A DNA stretch of 64,000 nt, from positions 18,213,806 through 18,277,805 of the forward strand of contig NC_135567.1 in the NCBI RefSeq assembly GCF_964340395.1. Direction: 5' to 3'. Numbering within the stretch: the stretch's first letter is position 1; each line of letters begins with the position of its first letter. This stretch comes from Glandiceps talaboti. Its lineage: Eukaryota; Hemichordata; Enteropneusta; Spengelidae. The translations under genes were made by a program, and so were the position numbers. Of this stretch, positions 46,941-59,433 are shown one piece after another. The notes under the pieces are model-generated. The model made no database searches. It had not been told where the DNA came from and saw only the letters and a list, made by a program, of their open reading frames with translations.

Positions 46941-48700
46941 TATCTTGGACTTAGATGATACTTTCTCATCTTATGGATGATTCAGTCTTAAAGAAAGTAA
47001 TAGGTTGAACTTTCGTATATATTTGTTTAGAAATGTTGTTTTTGGTTTACATTGTCATGGACTACAGGTACTCGTTCATTAGAATGGAACCTAAACAGAC
47101 GACACACAAGTGAGACAGTTTCAAGACATTGAAAAAATTCAGACATAAATAGAACAACAAGATAATTAATCAAAAAAGTACCATTACCTCGACAGCTCTG
47201 AAACCAGAAACAAAATAGTCGCCGAAATTTTGACAGTTAAAAGTTATTATATTTGTTCTGTGTAACTATACACCGTTGTTTGTGACGAAGAACAAGCAAA
47301 ATATGATACGTGCAGAGAAATCAAGAAAGAAAATGAAGCCTTGAAAAAGTCGTTGACAATATTGCAAAACATCACTACATATATCCATAATAACCTAACC
47401 TTGATTACGGTTTTTGGTAGAGACACAGTTTTAAACTCGTCTGAAATGTCCTAAACTGGGCCATGGCCTAAGTTGCACGATACAGTTGCCAAAGAAGATC
47501 ACAGACTTTCAAGTTAACGGACGAAGCAGAATTGACACTTCAGTCTGTTCTATAATAAATCTTAACCGTGTAGGGAATAAAGAATCACTATCACGGACAC
47601 ATGCGTCCTAAATGAACTTAACTTTATCCAACTTTGTTGAATAGAAATCGTCAATTTGTGGTGAAGAGTTGACGACGTCGTTACAATTTTACACAAATCT
47701 AATACATTTTTACAAAGAGACCAAACGAAGGAATAAAACAGACGGACATTTTTATGTGAACGTGTCTGTTCAATCTCGGAGATTGGTATTTTTATTTGTA
47801 CGTTACTTTGTAAAATCAAAACAATGCTTTTAGCATTGTATCAATTTGAAAAGAAAAGTGAACGGTCCAAATTACGTAACTTTTCAATGTTTCTGCAGAA
47901 ATCTCACAAAGTAAAAATTTGGGGAGCTCTCAAAAGGTTTTACAGAGAGAGAGGAATAGGATGACTACTTGAAGGAAAGGACATACTATCCGTTGAATCA
48001 GCACAAGACAGCGGAAAGCCGTCTAGATTAAAATCTGTGATATGGTTGGTTTATGTGCACTTAAAACCCTAAAGATTCCAACGTACATTTTGATAAGACA
48101 ACACAGATAAAACGATAAGTCGTGACTAAAAGCAGAGATCACTGTGATGTGACGTTTGGGACATTATTGCAGAATTTTCACACAGCCGAAATGTACCGAA
48201 TAATATCTGCGTCTTCGTTAAAAATTCGTTAACGTTGTCTCGTTTCTATGTTGGATTGATTTGGAAGGTCACACGCTACCGTTCTCCCGAACGACAATTT
48301 GTTTACATTTCTTCAATTCGTTTTTGTTTTTAACATTTCTAAATGTTAGAACAACATGACTTTAATGTTATACTGATTTAAGAATCATTCGACTTAGGTA
48401 TATTTTTTACAACATTCGTATAATGGTCTACAGTTATCCGACCACAGTTTCTTGGTTACCTATTCGTGTAATGCCTGCTATCTGATTTTGTTTACTATGA
48501 AAACGGTAAAACAATCAGTTTTGAATAATTTGCATATTATTTCAAACTTGAACGTCAAGAATTACTAGCAGTAAAGTTAGTTAACCCATTCGTACCAGCG
48601 ATGTGGAATGACTCGACTATTTCTGTGCATGCTCACTAAATACGTTATTCTTTCTTTCTGCAATCTACAAATCTTCTAAGCAGTCACTTTCCAATCACCA
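46941..48700. other. Intergenic DNA, no gene seen
   Basis: CAGACGAC at 47096 is the only motif noted. Confidence 0.45.
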
Positions 48701-49250
48701 AACTACCATTTTAATAAATATTTACGATTTCCTTCAACTAGTTGGTTATTACAAATTTATTTTAGACCAAAACCGAATGCGTGATCCTTATTTGGGCATT
48801 AATATCAAAGATTTAGTAACAAAGTAACCAAGTTTGATATTTACATATAATATAGGTATTAATAGGCAACGTCTTCGAATCACATCAAAACCAAACACCC
48901 CGGCCTAAATTATTTCCATAAACATGGTGATTTTCGCTAGATTGCTAGATTTACACAAATCTATTTTAGACCAAAATCACATATATGATACTCAATTGGG
49001 TATTAATGTCAAATTTTTGGAGGATAACATAACTAAATTAGTGTTTAGTTGTGCTAAAAAATACACCACTGACTCTTTTTCGAGCTACATTGGCTAGAAA
49101 GAAGCGGTCATTTTGATAAACAATGACAAATTTTCTCTAATTAGTAGGTTGATATAAACGTTATTTTGGACCAAAATTAATGAAAATATGCTTCTTTGAG
49201 CACTGATACCAATATTTGGGCAAAAAGTAACTACTCTAACGAAATATGTA
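48701..49250. repeat. Diverged tandem repeat, about 195-200 bp unit, 3 copies
   Basis: TATTTTAGACCAAAACC (48760), CTATTTTAGACCAAAATC (48960) and TTATTTTGGACCAAAATTA (49162) are spaced about 200 bp. Each is followed by GGG(C/T)ATTAATxTCAAA or a weaker GAGCACTGATACCAA, then AGTAAC or ATAACT. Confidence 0.75.
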
Positions 49251-52200
49251 CATAAATATAGAATCTCTGCAGCTACTACAGCAGCCATTCTCATCCTCAG
49301 ACTGAACAGACAGTAAACCAAGCAGACAGTAAACGTTTAATTGCAGTGCAACTATTGGCAGTCACTTCTTGAACTTTTGCATCGGAGAAAGATTCACTTA
49401 AAACTTTCCATCTAGTCACTTATTTGAACTCTTACAGAGAAGGAAGGTTCACTTAAAAAACTTTCCATTTAGAAAGGATGATATACGCACTAGATCACTG
49501 TATGTGTTCCATCCATTATAAGTGTGTTTTCAGATAAACTGTGATTGATCAAGAAAAGTTTTAAGTTTATCTATCTGTCAATTATTCATTTTTACTATAA
49601 AATATAAAAATATAACAACAACCGGCTACTGTATCATTTCAGAGTTCTTTTATGTCGTGATACAAATTGAATGTTTGATATTAGGATTTTTAAGATATTT
49701 TGTTTGAAAGATAACGACATTGATTAGGATTTGTTTGTCCTGTCGTCTGCTAACCTCTGTGGATGTCAATTGGCTGACACAACCAGATGAAGATATTGAT
49801 ACAAACCTATTTACTGCAAGTAAAAAACCCCAGAATATATGGAGACCAGTTTTTACAAACCTTTTCGCAAATTCCAACACGTTTAACCCAATTTACTAAC
49901 ACCGAAGTATAAACAAAGTACATGCTTATGATTCTAATCCAAAATAAAAAGTGCGATGGGTCAGAAATTTGCAGAAATTTCTAATATTTTGCATGATATC
50001 TTGTTGATGATTAAGCAAGCTACCTTTGCAATCTTTTCAAAATGGCGACAGTGTGAGATTTGGAATGAAAACATTCGCATTTTTCATATTATATCAAGAA
50101 GCACTGCAGTATCAACATTTCAAAACTACTTAAAATATGCTCGTCTTTTGTTGATAATTTTTTCTTCATTTCAGGCTTTTACAGTTACAGAAACTGTAAT
50201 ATCCAAGTTGACGATTCAAGACAAAAAACAGTCCATTTCCATTTCAATGACAGATTCATAATTCTTCCCGTCATACTTAAAATATTCATGAGTTTTGTCT
50301 AATGAAATATTGAACGATTGATAACTCTTAAAAATGAAGAAACTTGGTTGATGCATACATTGAACGGTAACACATCGATCTTTCCCGCCAAAATTACTGA
50401 TCGATAATGTAAGATAAAAAAAGTGAGATCCCGCCAATTTTAACGTTTAGGATATTCTGCCCCAATTCTTTGAAAAATTGGAAAGATGAAATAGAAAATA
50501 CAGTTTGGCCTCCAACTTAGTTTGATATCGGAGAAATGAATATCTAAAATTCATTTGATTTGAGTTGAATAAGGCTTAGGTAATCACAGTAGGGCGTTAA
50601 CCTGAGTTTTAATAATACTACAAAGTAAGCAATAAGTATGGGTAAATATTGTTTGAAGTTATGCTCTCTGAAAAGTTCTGAAAATTCTTATGCGATACTT
50701 CAGTGTCTTAAAAAAATTGGCGATATATTCAATAGTAGACGGTTTCTAACTAACTTTGAACAAATGGAATATGAATATGTCTAAGTTTATTTTTCGTTTC
50801 TGAATTTGAAGACGGAAGGAGCATAACTATACAGTTCTGACGAAATTAACTGATGGTCAAAATAAAAACATGTTATAAATATAATTGTAAATAAAATTGA
50901 TGTCGCCACATTTGTGTTACATGTTCTGTACAGAGACTGAGAAGATCTGTTTGTTCTTTTAGTATAGTTTTCTCGAGCGTTCAAAAAAGCCCTCAATAAA
51001 TCACTATGCCACATCCGACTGACTCAGAAACTGACAACTTGTAAGAAAAGTTAGAAGAAAAAGTAGCGCCAGGTCACGGATAATGTCGTTTAAACTGTCA
51101 CTTATAAAAATACAAAAATGCGACAGATTTGTCTATTCTTCAAGGAAGGACACAGAATCTGTCGCTTTCCCGCTCTTCAAAATGTCGTCTGACACTTTTT
51201 AACTTGAAACCGACATGGTTGTAGGCACTCTGACTCTGTGCTATTTATACTGCGCGCAATTAGAAAAGAATTCTACACATAAATTGTATGTGTCATACTT
51301 TTAAGTGTGTTTTTAGTCTTTCCAGGGTTGATTAAAAGCCATAAATTACTCTCACCATTGCTGTCCTTCTGTGAATGCTTGTAGGGGATGCCGTTTCACT
51401 GTCCCTGCTTTTATACCTCATAAACAATTCCATCTTGAATTGACCACAGCAGTAATAGCAGTCGAGAATAGAATCCATGGACAGAATGATCGCCTTTTCG
51501 AAGAACACGTGATTTATAACAAATATCTGAAAAATGGCAAAACAATAATGAAAAATATGAGTTCATATTAAAATACTATCTCCCGGTTATACGTGATGAT
51601 TAGTCTTCAACATCAATTACCCGAGCTCATGACACCAGCATCCCAAGAAACTAAACTACATAAATTCTGCTATTTTTATCGCTACCTATGGAGCATCAGG
51701 CTCCTTTCACATACAATATGACTTTTTTTATAAGAATAATCAGCTATTTGTGTCTAGGTAGCAATAATTCTTACTTATTGCTATATTTAGCCTTCCTCTC
51801 ATCAATTGTGTAATGTGAAGGTTTGTACACACAAACACAAATACAAATAATTATGGTTTAAACACGGCTGTGAAAGGTGTCAAAAATTTTAGTACGCGGA
51901 GACAGAATGGCAGACAGATTGTTGTATATCAGACTTGTTCTGTTATGCAATATAAAAACAAACAAAGACAGTGTGTAGCCATACATTGATCACTGTAACA
52001 TGTTTAGTCGAAAAGTGGCGCTCCCCGAAGACTGGCGCGAAAGCTCAACCAGCTGCCTAAAGACTGCTTGCAGATGTATATATACCTTCATTTTGGGGCA
52101 ATTTTTCCAAATGGTAAAACTGTGTATATACTTGCCTCACAAAATGAACTTAAAGTTGGGCGAAAATTCTTAAAATATAGTAATTTCACGCTGATTTTTT

Positions 52201-54019
52201 GGCAGGAACACGCGACCGTTTTATGAAATTATACACGTGTGCAAGTGGTGCAAATATGAGATGCGACAAGAAACATACATTTCTATTAATATTTATCGAA
52301 CACCAAATATTTTCGGCGAAAAATGTTGACGGCAATGTTCTCAATTTTAGCGGGGTGTAGGAAGTCCTGAAACGAACCAAAACTCGGCACATAGGTATAT
52401 AAAGGAATCAGAAATTAGTTCATGTTGTTCTCAAACCTCTCAGTATGAGCCGTGACCGATAATTTCGTAACTTACGCGCCAACATTTCCAACTTTTGCAA
52501 GACACGTTCAATTTTAGTTTGCGTTGTTTAAATCTTCTTCTCGTCAACCTTCTTAGATCCGAGAATTATGCAAGCAGGCTGACATGACACGGCCTAAAGC
52601 AAGTAACGAATAGTTAGAGGTGACCATACCCATGGTGAGCTTCGCAATATGGCAGAGACTTTCTGCTGTTCCTCGTCGTGAACACTCTTCGAGTACTAAT
52701 TTTTCATACACTATTCTGTGTTAGAAAACCGTGAATGAAATAGCTTTTGACATTATTTCTTTTGTAGAGATCTCTTCAATAAGTACCCTACTAATGACAA
52801 ATGACCAGTCTTACATTATAGGTTTGTGTTGACAGTTTCTACCTACACTAGACATTTCAGAGGCGAAAACATTCAGACAGAGAGATTTCAGCAATATGAC
52901 TGACATTTGTATAACTTTAAACATTTATTTTAGTCAAAATTTAACGCAAAGAATGATCTTTATTCTTTTTATCCAAAATAAATGTCGAATGTTGAGAAAA
53001 TTTCATAAAAAGCAACATTTTCTGTTGACTCTATTTTGGTGATTAAGTGTTCGTTTCAGGTCATATATAAGACGGCATATCGTGAAAAGCACTTTGTCTC
53101 ACAAACAATAGTTTATAGGCATCGGAAATAGACGTCCTAAGGAAACACGTCTAATATCTCTCTTATTCGAAGACAAATCGGTCTATTTTACCCCATGCCA
53201 GTATCTTACACAATTGCGTCGATATTACGCTTCTAATGCCTGGTCAAAGACAAAAACCTTTCAAAACTATCAGAGGTAGATCTTGAAGCAAACGTAGTTT
53301 ACAGGAGAGCGTATGGCAGTGTTCGTTCCAATCTTTTGTTTTGTATATATTCAAAACTACTAAGAACGTATGAAAGCAGGTCGACTATTAGGGCCACTGT
53401 TCGTTCGCCTAAGAAACTGGAACATTCAGGACAATTCGAATGACAAATACACTACGCATGAATTTTGTAGAAAGGGTTTGCCATGAATTTTGTAGAAAGA
53501 GTTTGCCAACGGCTAGAGTTCATATTCGCAAACTGTGTTTTTGTCTTCCAAGACACTGGAAGTGAGCTTAATTCTACCCTTGATAAGTTTTAAAGAAAAG
53601 GGGAGAGGAAGGGAGGAAGGGGAATAATATCAGATGAAATTATAAACGTTTGAACTTCTAATATGGTGGTCCCCGTTAATACATCTTAGATTCTTCGCAT
53701 ACATTTTCAGTCAAGCTTTCCCGCCCAAATAATTAAAATAAGCTTTGCTGTTAGAAATGTTGTCCAAACGAAATCGCCATGTTTGTCTTGACAAACATGG
53801 CTGTGTTGAATTGACTGGCAAAGACATTAATCAAACATTATAACCAAAACATAGTCAAAAACAGAACAAAATAAATTCACACGATTCTTGTTAGTGTTTG
53901 AGAACGGCAATACTTGTATGCAATTAGTTTTCGGTTCATGTCAAGACGGTATGTGTGAAAATACTTGATTTTTCTGGTCGATATGAAGTACCGTCTCGCC
54001 CTGGTACAGCCTATGTTTG
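49251..54019. other. Intergenic DNA, no gene seen
   Basis: GTCGTCTG (49742, 51184) and TTCCCGCC (50382, 53718) occur, plus AAAATGGCGAC at 50039. Frames are short and lack protein character. Confidence 0.45.
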
Positions 54020-54361
54020 ATGAACGTTACTAAAGTTTGCTCATATCGTTCGCTCTCTTCAAACTACACTCGAAATCCGAATCTCGTGCAGTATAATACG
54101 CATAGCAGCCCTTCACCTACTTCAAGTTCGACTGTTTGGAAATCGATACGACCACCGAACAATAAACCACTCGCACCAACTGTGTTGATTTTGAAGTCCT
54201 TAAATGACCCGTTTTGTGGAACCTGTCCGTGTACATTTTGTAGAGGCTTTGTCGTTCGACGTGATACATGGTACTATCAGTACTCGTCTAGACTTGATGA
54301 GGTGAACAACCGCAGCGTAAACTTAGTAAACATACCATATTTGTCATATTTCAACCGTTAA
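54020..54361 (+). CDS. Hypothetical 113-residue open frame (weak)
   Basis: ATG at 54020 (MNVTKVCSYRSLSSNYTRN) to TAA at 54359-54361. Composition is varied: a Ser/Pro/Thr-rich stretch near residues 30-42, a Cys cluster CGTCPCTFC near residues 70-80, then aromatic and basic residues. No signal peptide or membrane segment is evident and no family is recognised. Its length and mixed composition stand out in this AT-rich window, but there is no homology support. It could be a single-exon gene, an exon or chance. Confidence 0.25.
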   Translation: MNVTKVCSYRSLSSNYTRNPNLVQYNTHSSPSPTSSSTVWKSIRPPNNKPLAPTVLILKSLNDPFCGTCPCTFCRGFVVRRDTWYYQYSSRLDEVNNRSVNLVNIPYLSYFNR

Positions 54362-55735
54362 CTTGAAAAGACAAACAGTTTTCGTATTTTCTGGCTATAT
54401 CATTATCGTCTGCTACATTAAAATCTGTATAACTCGCTAATTTTACAAAAAAATCACTAACTTTTGAATCAGAGTGATTAGTCACTATTTTAACTTTTTA
54501 TCTGATCCAAAATTAATGAAAGAAAGATAGAATTTTTTTTTAGAATTAAAAAAAGAAAGCCCATGTGGTTTGTTTAGAGAGAAATACAACACGTTGGTAT
54601 CGCGAACGAACGATCGTTCGATAACAAAGGAGACTACACTACAATAGTTGAATTTAGATTAACGACATTTGCAAAGTAAATGAAGCTAAATATATGCAAA
54701 CCAAAGCCTTAAATTAATTAGGAAATACTTGTTGATTTGTTCTCATTATCGACAAAAATACGTTAATGGGTGGCCCAAATTGTACATTATGACTGGGCGG
54801 TGCTCCGTCCAATATGGCGACCATGTTATTCACACATATAAACGTTCTCGGCTATTACAAACAATGTATATAAACTTGACACCGCGTTCGTTTGCGTCTC
54901 CTGTTTACGTTTATTGTTATAAACCTAACAAGTCGTCAAAATTATATGCAATTTATGAGAATGGCAATTAATCGTTTACTTCCGAAAATAAAATATGGGA
55001 CTATAAATTCTGGTCAAGAGACACGATATTGTTCGGCTTTATGAGACCCATAACACAATACATTTACGACTTCCACGGTGGTATGATTATTACGTACAAT
55101 TTCAATTTCTAATAATTCATGTAATTTTATAGCTTTTTAGACAAATTTTGATATAGTGTCGTCTGCTTACTCGTCGATGTTGACCCATGTATACAATAAA
55201 AGTGAACGGTAAATGTATTGTAAAATTGGGCCATGTATATACATTTCGGAAACGGTTCATATTTTAATCAAGATGGCGGGAAGTCGTAGTCGGTCAAATA
55301 CTAACAATAAAGTTAATTCAGGCACGACACACATAAATCACTTTCTGTTGAAATGTTTCTTTTCTCTAGGTTTTGATTTCTTTTCCTGTCAGGAATCCGT
55401 TCTGCTTTTATGTTGCCCGACACCGGAACTAGAATTGACCTCTAAGCATAACAGCCTATAGTTTTAACTTTCCCGCTATTGTTTTTGGCAACATTTTTCA
55501 AATCTCTCAAAATGATAAATGATTTATGATATCCAAATTGAGGTTTAACAGTTAAACTAAAAAAATGCAGAATTTTGACAAAAACTGAAAAAAAAATACA
55601 TTATTGTTATTGAAGTAACAAGTTGCAAGGTATTATGTTCAACAAGCCAGGCCTGCAACTTGTGATTACAACTACACTAAGAACCGGGTGGTGTTACTAT
55701 CATTCGTGTCATTTTCCTTTTTTCCATTACAGCCT
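54362..55735. other. Spacer with further short plus-strand frames
   Basis: Frames at 54729-54971 (SVQYGDHVIHTYKRSR) and from AAGATGGCGGGAAG at 55273 (MAGSRSRSNTNNK) are mildly protein-like. They could be exons of the same unknown plus-strand transcript as the flanking candidates, but no consistent splice chain could be drawn. Confidence 0.25.
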
Positions 55736-55883
55736 AAAACCAACCGAAGGCCATGGAAAGGGTTATTATTACAAAGACATGTCGGCAGATGACCAATACA
55801 GGATGGTTAATGTCTATGATCGTCCTTCGAAATGTACTTTTATGGAGCCGAAGACGCTGACACAGGAAAACGTGTGGACGTGA
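55736..55883 (+). other. Possible terminal exon
   Basis: A strong acceptor-like tract (CCTTTTTTCCATTACAG, ending about 55732) is followed by an open frame KPTEGHGKGYYYKDMSADDQ... to a TGA at 55881-55883. The peptide is hydrophilic and not low-complexity. No domain is recognised. Confidence 0.22.
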
Positions 55884-57635
55884 TAGATTTTGTGGTTTGC
55901 AATACTATTCTTAAGCCGAATGTAGTGAAGTACATGTACATACAACAGGGTTCATGGACATTTTTCCAAAATCTATTCAGAACTATTTTGAAATTAGCAT
56001 TTTGACTAATTTTAGTAAGTTTGTAAATTCTTTTAATGAATTGTTACAATTTTGCACTAAAATCGACATGTAAAAATACTTTGTATTTTTCCCATCATTT
56101 TACTTTTTTTATACATAAGATTTCTCACGCAACAAAATTTCATGATATGAGTCATTATGACACATGATATAAAAAAGTCGTCTGCAAATCTCATTGTCAG
56201 AAAACCTTGCAAGATTGTTATATATATATATAGGATCAGAATCAACAGTGCACCAAATGTACCATACTTCCCCTAACATACAGAACTCCTTGTAAACTTT
56301 CATTTTCGTGAAGGCGTAAGTTCAAGGTTACTCGTGACTATTATTCAACCCTAGTTGAAATTGTCCCGTATATTACTACCCAAAACACGAACCCTTGCTT
56401 TGACTTAAAACGAATAAAAATTGAACCGCTTTCTAAAAATATATATCCAAGATTCATTTGTACATTGTCACATTTTCAGCTCCGGTTTTGATCCGTGTTA
56501 TTCCAAGATTAATGTGTTTCTATTCAGGGTAAAATTTGCCTGGATTGTTTATCAAGGAAGGCGCGAATTCATGTTCATTATTTTTTGGCGGGAATCTCAT
56601 TAATAACTACAACCTAGTACAGGTAAGATTTTTGGTGTCAGTTTTTAAGCCTTTCCATACTGACAATCCGTGTAGCAAGATTAATATCCAATGTTGTGCA
56701 ATGTCTTGTGAATATTGTACGAGTTTAAACACCTGTTCCTCAACACCAACGGCCAACATTTCTTCATGAAAGATCTGATATGGACTTCTGGGCCGTGAAT
56801 TTATGATGACGTAGGCTCGTGGGAGACACAACTCACGGAACAACTAATCTATATTTGAACAGAAGGATAAAATTTGATGCACGATTGATGTCCCTTTGCC
56901 CCCAAGTTTTAAGCAATACTATTGAGTTAGTTTTAAAGGGGAGAAAATATTTTGACGGTATGGTAATGACATAGAGGTACCAAATTTCTCAAGTGTTTAC
57001 GCTGCCGGCGCTTTGCCCTGCCCAAGGAAAACACTTCAGGTATTCCTAAAGTTGTTTTCTAACTTACAGTCATTGTTCATTTGTGGATTGTGGTGTAAGG
57101 TTGCAAGAGAAAATGCCCGGATGGGAGTCGGCAACTTTAACAATCTTTCAACTGCGAATAAACAAAGAAAAGATCAAGAAACAATACAATACGGATGTTT
57201 TTGTTTTCATTGCTCTCATACCAGTTTGTTACTATCCCACGATCAAGTTTTTTTTGGGAGGTAACAGGGTTATGTTTTTTTTGGAATATAGGTCACACTT
57301 TCGAAGTGTCTATTGACGTTGTTTGATTTGAGAACGTTTTAATCAAAACAATATCATAATTTTCCAACAGGGTACGTGGAATCTTTCAGAGCTTATTCCA
57401 GTAATTATTTTTAATTTTTTCAGACATTGTAAATCAATGATATTTATTCAGTGTGATTAGCTTGTCAGCATGTACAATAGCTGTGAGAAAGTGTTGTTAA
57501 CTGCAGAGTACAATTTCATATCTATATGCATACTTAATCAGCAAGTGAAATTACAGTGGTCAGTCTTGGGGAAGGAAAACAGTATTAATTGTTAACACAC
57601 CAGCAAAATTAGTATTTGATTTCATAGTTTAGTTA
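55884..57635. other. Intergenic DNA, no gene seen
   Basis: GTCGTCTG (56177) and GGCGGGAA (56587) occur. Short frames only. Confidence 0.45.
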
Positions 57636-57878
57636 ATTTGTTTGTTTATTTATTTATTTGTTTGTTTGTTTGTTTGTGTACCTCTTCGGAATTCCCTCCA
57701 ATTAATGCATTTATTCATTCATTCATTACTCCATTCATTCATTCATTCATTAGTTCAGTCAGTAATGCAGTCAGTCCATCTCTATCAGTGTCACTCACTC
57801 TCTCACTCACTCACTAACCCACCCACTCACTCACTCACTCACTCACTCACTCACTCACTCACTCACTCAGACAGACAG

Positions 57879-57929
<51 letters not shown>

Positions 57930-58042
57930 GGCAGGCAGGTAGGCAGGGAGGAATTAAGACAGGCAGGCGGTCGGTCGGTCGGTCGGTCAGTCAATCGGTC
58001 AGTCAGTCAGTCAGTCAGTCAGTCAGTCAGTCAGTCAGTCAA
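57636..58042. repeat. Chain of changing tetranucleotide microsatellites
   Basis: In order: TTTG/TTTA (57640-57677), ATTC (57713-57753), CAGT (57755-57780), CACT (57790-57867), CAGA (57868-57878), CAAT (57880-57928), CAGG (57929-57970), CGGT (57968-57990) and CAGT (57990-58040). The plus frame across it is an artefact. Confidence 0.95.
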
Positions 58043-59051
58043 CACAGAGATGCTACACATATATTGTCATAACAGAGCTAGCACACAGTTAAACTTGTAA
58101 TTTGTATAAGGAGACAACAGCGTTGATACCGTAGCGTCCAAAACCTGGCACACACGTAAAACACAGAATAAAACTAATTAACTGTCAGACATCGACACCT
58201 CTCACGGATCCGTGACTTTGACCATGACCTCGTACTAAAACTAGTACCAATGAGAAATAGTAATTACTCTGTTGAAACTTAATTTTGCTTTAAGAGTGAT
58301 TTGCTGTGCTACAACGGTTGAGGGCGGTTTCTGCCTCTGTTTTGTAGATATGAATGCCCCTGTGACCTTTGTCGCGTAGGCAGTGTACTTTATGTGTACT
58401 GTGTAGAATATATTAACACCTAGTTAACAAACTAATTACACTGTGGCATATCAAACCAGCATCTTCGCTCTATTAATTAGAAACTTTCTTAATTTCCGGA
58501 GTGGTTGGGTTGATTATATTCGAAACTGATAGGTGCCACACATATAAATGAAGATTGATCAAAACAGAACAGGCTGGATTGCTAAAAAAGGACGTATCAC
58601 AAATTTAACCAATTTATTCAACTATTACTGTCATGAAGTATTTTGTTGATTTGCTGGTTAATTTTATTTGTAAAAACTAAAAGATTCCATTTTTTGAGTT
58701 AGGAACGAGCCTGAATTGATTTTAATAACAAAGAACATTGATGTTAATAATTTGCATAATGCATTTTGGAGGGAAATCTTGCAGACGAAAGAAATAGTAA
58801 TTTCTCTAAATGTTATTTTTTTAAAATGTAAAAAATATTCTTGGTCGGCAAAGTCGTTAGCTAATTTGCATATTTGAAGAGAGAGATGGCATTGACATGA
58901 TTTTTATTTTCGTCGGTCAAACCACAACATTTCTCGGTCGTCAAAAGGTCCTTTGAAAATATGGAAAATTTTGGAGCCGCATGCTATTGTCATGAAATAA
59001 AATCTACCGTCTGCTTCGCATAAGTTACTCTTAATACACTCTGAAATGCTT
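58043..59051. other. Intergenic DNA, no gene seen
   Basis: GTCGTCAAAA at 58937 and an ACCGTCTGC word at 58997 are noted. Confidence 0.45.
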
Positions 59052-59433
59052 AGGCCTATAGCTAAAAAAATAATTGTTTGGTTCCGGTTACCCGACCTAG
59101 CGTTTCACTGCCGACCCTAAATATTTTTTAACGTATTCGAGAAAAAATAAAATAAAATCGCAAAAATTGTGAAATCTCAGGAGAAATAGTGGATGCGGAA
59201 ACTGACATCAACTTAAAAGGGCAATCTAAAACTGTTCTTCCAATCTGTAATGGCTGTACATCTGATGAGAAGAAACTAATAACAGAGAGACCATGTGAAA
59301 ACAATGGAAAACATAACTACCTGAACTAGACACTCACATAAGAAAAAAAATAAAATACAATAAAAAATCTACCAACCCCACCTATTCTAAAATTGAGCTT
59401 AATGGGAACCACATAATTTTTTTATTAGGCCTT
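59052..59433 (+). mobile_element. Harbinger/Tourist-like MITE copy 3, most complete
   Basis: About 380 bp with long imperfect terminal inverted repeats: the left end is GGCCTATAGCTAAAAAAATA then GTTTGGTTCCGGTTA; the right end inverted reads GGCCTAATAAAAAAATTATG then TGGTTCCCATTA. TTA precedes the left GGCC and follows the right GGCC, a fit to the 3-bp TWA target duplications of PIF/Harbinger elements (family knowledge). It encodes no transposase, so it is a non-autonomous element. Confidence 0.75.
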
